Shown here in pieces: positions 57,727 to 64,000 of a stretch of DNA of 64,000 nt. Position 1 is the stretch's first letter, and each line of letters begins with the position of its first letter. The position numbers and the translations under genes are program-made. Source of the DNA: JANMDU01 sp043777675 (lineage in GTDB: Bacteria > Pseudomonadota > Gammaproteobacteria > Burkholderiales > Burkholderiaceae_C); assembly GCA_043777675.1 (NCBI GenBank), contig JAYWHR010000006.1, forward strand, positions 1 to 64,000. Reading direction: 5' to 3'. Below the pieces are notes generated by a model, which saw only the letters and a program-made list of their open reading frames with translations, had not been told where the DNA came from and did no database searches.

Positions 57727-60006
57727 TCAAGGCTTGCGGGGTGCTTTGCTGGCGAAGCTTTTGCCGGCTGGCTTGAAGCCTGCTTTGGCGAAGGGCTTGG
57801 GGGCGGATTTGAAGCCGTCTTTGAAGCTGCCTTTGAAATCACCGGCTGGCTTGGAGAAGCTGCGGCCTTCTTTGGGGGCGAATTTGTTGTCGCCACCGAA
57901 GCCGTTGCCGCCTGCGCCTGCACCGAAGCTTGGCGCGCGGGGCTTGAAGCCGCCGCCTGCGAAACCGTTGCCGCCACGATCACTACGGTCGCCGCCACGG
58001 TCGTTGCCTTGGAAGCCACCGCTGTTGCGTTCGCCGCCACCGAAGCCACCTTCACGGCCGCGATTATCATCGCCGCGCGGAGCAAAGCTACGTTGCTCGC
58101 CACGGTCATTGCCTTGGAAGCCGCCACCACCTTCACGACGCTCGCCGCCAAAACCACCTGAGCGAGCTGCGAAACCGCCGCCAGCAGGTTTGCCTGCAAA
58201 ACCGCCGCCACCTTCACGGCGATCACCGCCGAAGCCGCGATCTGCACCGCCGCCGAAGCCACCACCGGAACGATCACCAAAACCGCCACCTGAGCGGTCA
58301 TTGAAACCGCCACTTGGACGGCCGCCGAAGCCGCCGCCACTACCACTTTCACGGCGATCACCGCCAAAGCCGCCACCGGAGCGGCCAGCAAATCCGCCGC
58401 GATTGCCACCACGGTCACCGCCAAAACTCTTGCCTGCGAAGCCGCCACCGCCACCACCACCAAATTTGCCAAACGGCTTCTTCGATTCGCGTGGGCGATC
58501 AGTTGGCTCCAAACCAGGAATCACATCGGCTTTGAGTTGCTGGCGCGTGTGATCTTCAATATCGCGAATACGGAAACGGTCACGCGGCTCAGCGAATGTG
58601 ACGGCCATGCCATCGCGGCCTGCGCGGCCTGTGCGGCCAATGCGGTGCGTGTAGTCTTCGGCTTTGAGTGGCAAGCCGTAGTTGAACACGTGGGAGATGG
58701 AGGGCACGTCAATGCCGCGAGCGGCGACATCGGTTGCCACCAAGAATTGAATGCGACCATCGCGCAGGCTTTTCAGGCGCTTGTTGCGCAAATGCTGAGA
58801 AAGCGCACCGTGCAATGCAGCGGCATCAAAGCCAGCATCGATCAAATCTTGCGCGAGCGAATCGCATTCGATTTGCGTGTTAGCAAACACGATGGCTTGC
58901 ACGATGGATGTCTCGCGCATCCAATGGTCGAGCAGCTTGCGCTTGTGAACCAAGTTGTCGGCCCAGAAGAGCTTTTGTGTGATGTTGACGTGTTTGTCTT
59001 GCGGGCTGTCGATGGTGATGCGCTGAGCGGCTTTGCCGTTGTCACGCATCACGCGCGCTGCGAGCTGCTGAATGCGAGCTGCAAACGTGGCGCTAAACAT
59101 CATGGTTTGCTCACGCTTCTCAGTCAGCTGATGGATCGCTGCGAGATCATCAGAGAAGCCGAGATCGAGCATGCGATCAGCTTCATCGAGAACGAGGCAT
59201 TTCACGCCTTCGCATTTGATCTGGCCATTGCGCTGCAAATCAAGCAAGCGGCCTGGCGTGGCAACCACGAGATCAGCATTTTGCAATTTGGCAATTTGAA
59301 TTTGATACGGCAAGCCGCCGATCACGTTGGCCACGCGCACGCCGGTCATGTGGCGAGCCAGTTCAATCGCATCGTTGGCGACTTGTTGAGCCAACTCACG
59401 GGTTGGGCACAAAATGAGAGCTTGTGGCGTGGCAGCGCGGAAATTGCGTGGGTCAATTGGGTTTTTACGCTTTGGCTTCTTTGGAGCAACTTCGCCTCGC
59501 TCAGCAGCTTCTTCGAGAGTCTTTTTCCACGCTAAGCTTTCTTGATGCTCACGATCGTGAAGATCGGTTTGCAAACGGTGCAAGATAGGCAGCAAGAAGG
59601 CGGCGGTTTTGCCGGAGCCGGTTTGGCTGGAAACCATCAAATCGTTGATCACGGCTTTGGTAGCCATCTCGCCTTCGCCTGAAGGCACAGTCATGGCCAA
59701 GGGGAGCACGCGCGCTTGCACAGCGGTGGGGGCTTTGTAGCCGAGATCGGCGATGGCTTTAACGAGCGCTGGGGCTAGGCCAAGGAGTTCGAAAGGATTT
59801 GGGCCGGCAGGCTCTGCGATCACTTCAGCTTCTGGCGTGGCTTGCGCAGATGCGTCTGCTGATGTTTCTGTAGCCACACTATCAGCCAAATCCTCATTTG
59901 CTATGATATTAATAGCTAGCGGGGCAGGTTCCATGCCGGCAACATCGTTGTTTTCCACTAAATTCTCAGCAGAAATTGATTTAAATTCTTCAGTAAAGTC
60001 GTTCAT
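57727..60006 (-). CDS. rhlE: DEAD-box RNA helicase, RhlE-like with RGG tail
   Basis: A 759-residue RNA helicase. Q motif (FELLGLAPALVKAIADLGY), Walker A (SSQTGSGKTAAF, about 127), DEAD in LVLDEADRMLDLGF, SAT in FSATFA, and HRIGRTGRAGRDG are present. The tail from about residue 510 is Gly/Arg/Phe-rich (RGG-like repeats), which binds RNA and may drive phase separation. The N-terminal extension of 70 residues is acidic and includes VAGMEPAPLAINIIANED from a dispersed repeat. The start is the ATG at 60006. Confidence 0.93.
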   Translation of the reverse strand: MNDFTEEFKSISAENLVENNDVAGMEPAPLAINIIANEDLADSVATETSADASAQATPEAEVIAEPAGPNPFELLGLAPALVKAIADLGYKAPTAVQARVLPLAMTVPSGEGEMATKAVINDLMVSSQTGSGKTAAFLLPILHRLQTDLHDREHQESLAWKKTLEEAAERGEVAPKKPKRKNPIDPRNFRAATPQALILCPTRELAQQVANDAIELARHMTGVRVANVIGGLPYQIQIAKLQNADLVVATPGRLLDLQRNGQIKCEGVKCLVLDEADRMLDLGFSDDLAAIHQLTEKREQTMMFSATFAARIQQLAARVMRDNGKAAQRITIDSPQDKHVNITQKLFWADNLVHKRKLLDHWMRETSIVQAIVFANTQIECDSLAQDLIDAGFDAAALHGALSQHLRNKRLKSLRDGRIQFLVATDVAARGIDVPSISHVFNYGLPLKAEDYTHRIGRTGRAGRDGMAVTFAEPRDRFRIRDIEDHTRQQLKADVIPGLEPTDRPRESKKPFGKFGGGGGGGFAGKSFGGDRGGNRGGFAGRSGGGFGGDRRESGSGGGFGGRPSGGFNDRSGGGFGDRSGGGFGGGADRGFGGDRREGGGGFAGKPAGGGFAARSGGFGGERREGGGGFQGNDRGEQRSFAPRGDDNRGREGGFGGGERNSGGFQGNDRGGDRSDRGGNGFAGGGFKPRAPSFGAGAGGNGFGGDNKFAPKEGRSFSKPAGDFKGSFKDGFKSAPKPFAKAGFKPAGKSFASKAPRKP
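59899..59941 (-). repeat. Dispersed 44-bp repeat, copy 13 (inside rhlE)
   Basis: GCTATGATATTAATAGC, CTAGCGGGGCAGGTTCCATG, CCGGC. Translated as VAGMEPAPLAINIIA in the disordered N-terminal region. Confidence 0.75.
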
Positions 60007-60340
60007 GCGAAATACACGCGCACAAGCCAAGGCTTGGGCACGCAGTCCATGTTTGTCTGAAGGGTCGGCAAGTTTTGACCACGTTCGGACGGATTGATAT
60101 CACATCAACCATCCAACAAGTGTTCTGAGCGGTAGAAGCCTTTACAAGAGAGGCTCTGGCTCGGTGGCGGCTGCGATTGTCTCAGCGGATTAATCCGCCG
60201 GGTTGAGCGCCCAAGATGTATGGTGATGCACGTTGAAGACACTTTCAACAAAACTGATCATGTCTTCGATTCGGGAAAACCCGAGCTCTCGATTATGGCA
60301 TAGAAAGCGTGCTCTGCGCCACAAAAATCGCCAACGCTCT
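60007..60340. other. 334-bp gap between rhlE and the stress protein gene
   Basis: I see no gene here. It holds the 5' region of rhlE and a perfect 14-bp palindrome GCGGATTAATCCGC (60185-60198) without a T-run. Short frames here show no family features. Confidence 0.6.
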
Positions 60341-60781
60341 TTAACGCACGACAAGCACGGGGATCGGCGACTCAGCCAGCACACGGCTGACCACGCTGCC
60401 AAGCATCATCCGAACAATGCCACTGCGGCCATGCGAGCCCATGACGATCAGATCTGCACCCTCAGCCTGAGCCGTTTGTACGATGCCAGCAGCTGCCCGT
60501 ACGTTTTCAATCGCGCGGGCCTCCAACGTGACGGCGCTGCGGCCCTCGGTGCAGAGCTTTTCAACGGCCATATGCGCATCAGCAGCGAGCTTTTGAGCTG
60601 TGGCAGCATAGGCTTGGACGCCATACGGATTGGATTCACCGATGCCCAAGTAGGGATAGGGCTCCATCACATAGACGGCGGTAACGGTGGCTCCATGCGT
60701 GCGAGCGAGGCTGACGGCCATGCTCGCCGCGCGCGAAGAAATATCTGAGCCATCGGTTGCCAGAAGAATATTCTTAAACAT
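60341..60781 (-). CDS. Universal stress protein (UspA family)
   Basis: A 146-residue protein. FKNILLATDGSDISSRAASM opens it, and the ATP-binding tail GSHGRSGIVRMMLGSVVSRV is complete (G-2x-G-9x-G-S). Members bind ATP and aid survival of stress. GAGGT lies just before the ATG at 60781; an upstream frame to 60919 is a shadow. Confidence 0.95.
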   Translation of the reverse strand: MFKNILLATDGSDISSRAASMAVSLARTHGATVTAVYVMEPYPYLGIGESNPYGVQAYAATAQKLAADAHMAVEKLCTEGRSAVTLEARAIENVRAAAGIVQTAQAEGADLIVMGSHGRSGIVRMMLGSVVSRVLAESPIPVLVVR

Positions 60782-60957
60782 AAGTACCTCGCATTTGCTG
60801 CAATTGATGAACCCATCGTATCGGGAACGGCACTTAGTGTTGTGAGCGTGTGTTCGTCGTGTGAGAACGTGGATACATCTTGGCCGATGTGTGCACGCGA
60901 TGCTTTGATCAAGCTCCAAGAAACCAGCAGTTCGCAGCGTGAGTTGCTGGCGCTGAT

Positions 60958-61590
60958 CTAGTGTGATGGAAGCTGGGCGCTAAGCAGCGAGGGCAGTTGC
61001 GCAGGATCGGTGAGATGCAGGGTTTGCCAAGCGGCTTTTTGCGCAGCGGCGATGTTGGCGGGGTGATCGTCGATAAAGAGGATTTTTTGGCCTTGTAGAC
61101 TGTACATGCTTTCCAATTTTTGGAAGATTTCGGGCTGGGGCTTGATCAGCCCAATATCGCCAGAGAAGATACCGCCATCAAAGCAGCGCATGAAGGCGTG
61201 GCGCTCAAGGCCGCGTGCATAGACGGCGGGCATGTTGGAGAGGAAGTAAAGCTTGTAGCCTTTCGCTTCGCGCTCAGCATGAAGTTTTTCTAGCACCTGC
61301 ACGGAAGATGCAATCGGCGTGATGTGGTCTTCAATCGCATCGACCATATGTTGCACGGCCTTGACATCCATCGACAAGCGGTTAGCAGTGAGCTTCGAGA
61401 TGTCTTGCGCGCTCACGCGGCCTGCATCAAATGCTTGCCAATCGGGATGAGCGAAGAAACTACTGGAAAGTTGCGTTGCAGCTTCTGGCGTAGTGGCAAT
61501 TTCAGGGAAATGCTTGCGCACCACATCGTGCGGCCGCCAATTAACGAGCACTGCGCCGAAATCAAAAACGATGTTGAGCGGGGCAGTCAT
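60958..61590 (-). CDS. HAD-superfamily hydrolase
   Basis: A 210-residue phosphatase-like protein of the YihX type. IVFDFGAVLVNWRPHDVV holds the nucleophile Asp, LYFLSNMPAVYARGLERH motif II, GLIKPQPEIFQKLESMY the lysine, and ILFIDDHPANIAAAQKA the acidic pair. The second Asp of the usual DxD is Gly, as in DFG-type relatives. Sugar-phosphate substrates are common; it overlaps pgi by four bases, which supports a link to sugar metabolism. Confidence 0.9.
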   Translation of the reverse strand: MTAPLNIVFDFGAVLVNWRPHDVVRKHFPEIATTPEAATQLSSSFFAHPDWQAFDAGRVSAQDISKLTANRLSMDVKAVQHMVDAIEDHITPIASSVQVLEKLHAEREAKGYKLYFLSNMPAVYARGLERHAFMRCFDGGIFSGDIGLIKPQPEIFQKLESMYSLQGQKILFIDDHPANIAAAQKAAWQTLHLTDPAQLPSLLSAQLPSH

Positions 61591-63158
61591 TTCAAACGCG
61601 CGATCAACGCGGCGCTAGACGCATCCACACCACTCGTATCGCCGGAGAGCAAGCGCGCCTCTACATCTTTGGCAAGCACTTTGCCCAGCTCCACGCCGAA
61701 TTGATCAAAGCTGTTAATGCCCCAGATCGCGCCACTCACAAACACGCGGTGTTCGTACATAGCAATCAGTGCGCCTAGAGAAGCGGGCGTGAGCGCATCC
61801 AACACGAAGAAACTGCTTGGACGATTGCCGGGGAAATGGCGGTGGCCGTCTTCTGAGTATTTACCTTGCAAGAAAGCTTGTGATTGCGCAATGGCATTGG
61901 CCAGCAGCTTGGTGTGATGATCTTGCATGCTGTGCGCAGCGTGTTTGACAGCGATGAATTCCAGCGGGATCACTTCTGTGCCTTGATGCAGCATTTGGAA
62001 GAAGGCATGCTGGCCATTGGTGCCCGGCTCACCCCAAACGACGGGGCTGGTGTGAAACGGTAGCGCTTGGCCATTCTTGTCCACTCTCTTGCCATTGCTC
62101 TCCATTTCAAGCTGCTGTAGATATGCTGGGAAGCGGCGCAATGATGAGTGATAGGGCGCCACGCAGCGGCTCGTGAAGCGGTGGAAATTGCGATACCAAA
62201 CATCGAGCAAACCGAGGCGCACGGGCAGATTACTTTCCAATGGTGCAGTGGCGAAATGCTCATCCATCTCGGCTGCGCCAGATAGGAATTGGCGGAAATT
62301 CTCCGCGCCAATGCTAATGGCCAGCGGCAAGCCAATCGCAGACCACAGGCTGTAACGCCCGCCCACCCAATCCCAGAAACCGAAGGTGGTGGTGATGCCG
62401 AAGGCGTTGGCAGCCTCCACATTTGTGGTGAGCGCGGCGAAGTGCCTCGCAGTGTCTGTGCCGCCCTGCGCTGTGAACCACGCTTTGGCAGATTGCGCAT
62501 TGGTCATCGTCTCAATCGTGGTGAAGGTTTTGGAGGCGATGAGGAAAAGTGTGTTTTTAGCGCTTAGGTTTTTGAACGTTGAGGCGAGTTCGTGGCCATC
62601 GATGTTGGAGACGAAATGGAAACGTTTTTTAGGTGTGGCGAAGGCTTCTAAAGCTATTGCCGCCATCGCAGGGCCAAGATCAGAGCCGCCAATGCCGATG
62701 TTGACCACATCGGTGATGGCATCGTCTGCACGCACGCGCTCTGCAAAGCTAAGCATGCTGGCAAGCACGGATTCAATCTGCACCGCATATCGCTCGTCCA
62801 CTATTGATTTAATAGCGCTTCGCGCAGTATTTATGCCGGCTACAGGCCATTTTTGCCTTAGAAGTGTGTGTAAAACCGCTCTTTTTTCTGTGCTGTTAAT
62901 CTCATCGCCACGCAGCATGGCATCACGCTGTTCCTCCAAGCCGCACTCGCGCGCCATCTGCAAGAGCAGTGTTTCTGCGGTGGCATCGATGCGGTTTTTG
63001 GAAAGATCAGCGAAGATCTGGGGCGCGGCTTGCGAGAAATGTTTGACGCGATCTGCATCTTGCGCGAGCGCTATGCGTGCGTCGAAGCTATTCCCTTGCG
63101 CTGCATAGTGTTGTTGTAGCAGCTTCCAAGCTTCGGTTTGATCACAGCGCTTCGCCAT
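61587..63158 (-). CDS. pgi: Glucose-6-phosphate isomerase
   Basis: A 523-residue enzyme that interconverts glucose 6-phosphate and fructose 6-phosphate. VNIGIGGSDLGPAMAAIAL, FVSNIDGHELASTF, ASKTFTTIETMTNA, VWGEPGTNGQHAFFQMLHQG and NSFDQFGVELGKVLAKD match the family signatures. In the N-terminal part the piece VAGINTARSAIKSIVDE is encoded by a repeat, where E. coli Pgi is about 11 residues shorter. Coupled to the HAD gene, next to tal. Confidence 0.96.
   Translation of the reverse strand: MAKRCDQTEAWKLLQQHYAAQGNSFDARIALAQDADRVKHFSQAAPQIFADLSKNRIDATAETLLLQMARECGLEEQRDAMLRGDEINSTEKRAVLHTLLRQKWPVAGINTARSAIKSIVDERYAVQIESVLASMLSFAERVRADDAITDVVNIGIGGSDLGPAMAAIALEAFATPKKRFHFVSNIDGHELASTFKNLSAKNTLFLIASKTFTTIETMTNAQSAKAWFTAQGGTDTARHFAALTTNVEAANAFGITTTFGFWDWVGGRYSLWSAIGLPLAISIGAENFRQFLSGAAEMDEHFATAPLESNLPVRLGLLDVWYRNFHRFTSRCVAPYHSSLRRFPAYLQQLEMESNGKRVDKNGQALPFHTSPVVWGEPGTNGQHAFFQMLHQGTEVIPLEFIAVKHAAHSMQDHHTKLLANAIAQSQAFLQGKYSEDGHRHFPGNRPSSFFVLDALTPASLGALIAMYEHRVFVSGAIWGINSFDQFGVELGKVLAKDVEARLLSGDTSGVDASSAALIARLK
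62800..62843 (-). repeat. Dispersed 44-bp repeat, copy 14 (inside pgi)
   Basis: ACTATTGATTTAATAGCGCT, TCGCGCAGTATTTATG, CCGGCTAC. Translated as VAGINTARSAIKSIV. Confidence 0.9.
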
Positions 63159-64000
63159 TTAAGCCGCCTTGATCAAAGCTTCGAGTTTGAGCGCATCGGC
63201 TGAAAAAGCGCGAATGCCTTCGGCCAATTTCTCGGTACCACAAGCGTCTTCGTTGAGTGCGAAGCGGAAAGCGGCTTCGTTGTAACTCACCAAAGGCGCT
63301 TCCAATTTCATAGCGCCTTGCGCAGATAATACGCCGGCTAGGGACTGATTTGACTCAGAAAGCCGTGCTAAAAGATCAGTGCTGATGGTGAGCAGATCGC
63401 AACCGGCCAGCGCCGTGATTTGGCCAACATTGCGGAAGCTCGCGCCCATTACTTCGGTTTTGATGCCATTGCGTTTGTAGTAGTTGTAAATACGGGTGAC
63501 GGATTTCACACCGGGGTCGTTTGCCAATGCGTTGTCAGCCTCGATCCACGCGCTGCCTGCGGATTTTTTATACCAATCGTAGATTCGCCCAACAAACGGG
63601 CTGATGAGCTGCACTTTGGCTTCGCCGCAGGCCACGGCTTGGCAGAAGGCAAACAACAGCGTGAGGTTGCAATGAATGCCTTCTTTTTCGAGTTCGCCAG
63701 CGGCTTGAATGCCTTCCCACGTAGAAGCGAGTTTGATCAAAATGCGCTCTTGCGGAATACCTGCGGCTTTGGCCATGGCGATGATGCGTTTGGCGCGTTT
63801 CACATTGGCGGCTTGGTCAAAGCTGAGCCGGGCATCCACTTCCATCGACACGCGCCCCGGAATGATGCTCACGATCTCTTGGCCGAAGCGAACGACGAGG
63901 CGATCAATCAACTCATCCATCGGGGCATTCGGATGCGCTGCTTTGACTTGGGGCACAAGTGGCGCGTATTCCGGCTTTTGTACGGCCTTCAGAATCAACG
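63159..64000 (-). CDS. tal: Transaldolase, partial (5' end outside window)
   Basis: About 280 C-terminal residues of transaldolase (pentose phosphate pathway). The frame enters from the right edge at LILKAVQKPEYAPLV; the real start with the DATTNPS block lies beyond it. The Schiff-base lysine is in ILIKLASTWEGIQAAGEL. NLTLLFAFCQAVACGEAKVQ and ISPFVGRIYDWY follow. Ends one base before the pgi start. A repeat encodes LAGVLSAQGAMKLEA near the C end. Confidence 0.95.
   Translation of the reverse strand, partial: LILKAVQKPEYAPLVPQVKAAHPNAPMDELIDRLVVRFGQEIVSIIPGRVSMEVDARLSFDQAANVKRAKRIIAMAKAAGIPQERILIKLASTWEGIQAAGELEKEGIHCNLTLLFAFCQAVACGEAKVQLISPFVGRIYDWYKKSAGSAWIEADNALANDPGVKSVTRIYNYYKRNGIKTEVMGASFRNVGQITALAGCDLLTISTDLLARLSESNQSLAGVLSAQGAMKLEAPLVSYNEAAFRFALNEDACGTEKLAEGIRAFSADALKLEALIKAA
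63294..63341 (-). repeat. Dispersed 44-bp repeat, copy 15 (inside tal)
   Basis: GGCGCTTCC and AGCGCC form the altered stem, followed by TTGCGCAGATAATACGCC and GGCTAG. Translated as SLAGVLSAQGAMKLEAP. Confidence 0.7.

Noticed and set aside
57734..58552. Long Pro/Lys/Leu-rich reading frames antisense to the 3' part of rhlE
   Set aside because: They are the mirror of the Gly/Arg-rich repeats of the RhlE tail; a GGN-rich sequence leaves other frames open. No family features.
60185..60198. Palindrome GCGGATTAATCCGC as terminator
   Set aside because: No T-run on either strand; could be a protein site but nothing supports it.
1..64000. Insertion sequences, integrases or CRISPR arrays
   Set aside because: The only tyrosine recombinase is XerC in its conserved context. 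No transposase motif, and no regularly spaced repeat array was seen; the 44-bp repeats are dispersed.

Overview
The window looks like chromosomal DNA of a betaproteobacterium of the order Burkholderiales, probably Comamonadaceae-like. The family assignment is my inference. It rests on the petABC-sspA-sspB block, ptsN-hprK, argJ after secA, a DUF3567 protein and a Bug-type solute receptor. No rRNA, CRISPR array, prophage or recognisable insertion sequence was seen. One tRNA, tRNA-Thr(TGT), is present.

Layout. 1-4.6 kb: cut patatin-like lipase, MFS exporter, ribosome hibernation factor, ptsN-hprK and mscL. 4.7-9 kb: cytochrome bc1 complex (petABC), sspA, sspB and tRNA-Thr. 9-14.7 kb: DciA-like protein, M23 peptidase, secA, argJ. 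14.7-18.1 kb: an accessory stretch with a large hairpin, a vapBC module, two tandem DUF3592 membrane proteins, a DUF815 ATPase and a ParE/Phd module. 18.1-29.7 kb: housekeeping genes (yqeY, a PCu(A)C copper chaperone, rpsU, a Crp-type regulator, cca, an rlmI-like methyltransferase, BLUF protein, xerC, dapF) and transport genes. 29.8-36.9 kb: a Nudix/metallo-beta-lactamase fusion, a YeiH-type transporter, an IclR regulator divergent from an FAH-family hydrolase. 37-38.4 kb: an MqsR-MqsA-SecB-like toxin-antitoxin-chaperone locus whose toxin frame carries one stop codon. 38.6-44.2 kb: methyltransferase, flavoprotein, Nif3-like protein, sulfatase, DegS-like protease. 44.2-50.4 kb: histidine genes (hisC, hisB, hisH, hisA) interleaved and flanked by three toxin-antitoxin modules and a pair of unusual hairpin elements. 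51-57.6 kb: a tightly overlapping five-gene operon that looks like a restriction-modification or other defence system. 57.7-64 kb: rhlE-type helicase, a universal stress protein, HAD hydrolase, pgi and the start of tal.

The most unusual feature is a family of about 44-bp repeats, at least 15 copies in 64 kb. Eleven lie inside protein-coding genes and are translated in frame, including in the enzymes ArgJ, Cca, DapF, Nif3, Pgi and Tal. In a copper chaperone gene the repeat encodes most of the signal peptide. This resembles the Rickettsia palindromic elements. Other highlights are the five-gene operon (a small N6-methylase-like protein, an ImmA/IrrE protease, a DUF4411 PIN protein, an Eco57I-type methylase and a GIY-YIG/SF2 helicase), two head-to-head copies of a structured element with different but self-complementary stems at 45.0-45.3 kb, and the stop-interrupted MqsR toxin beside intact antitoxin and chaperone genes.
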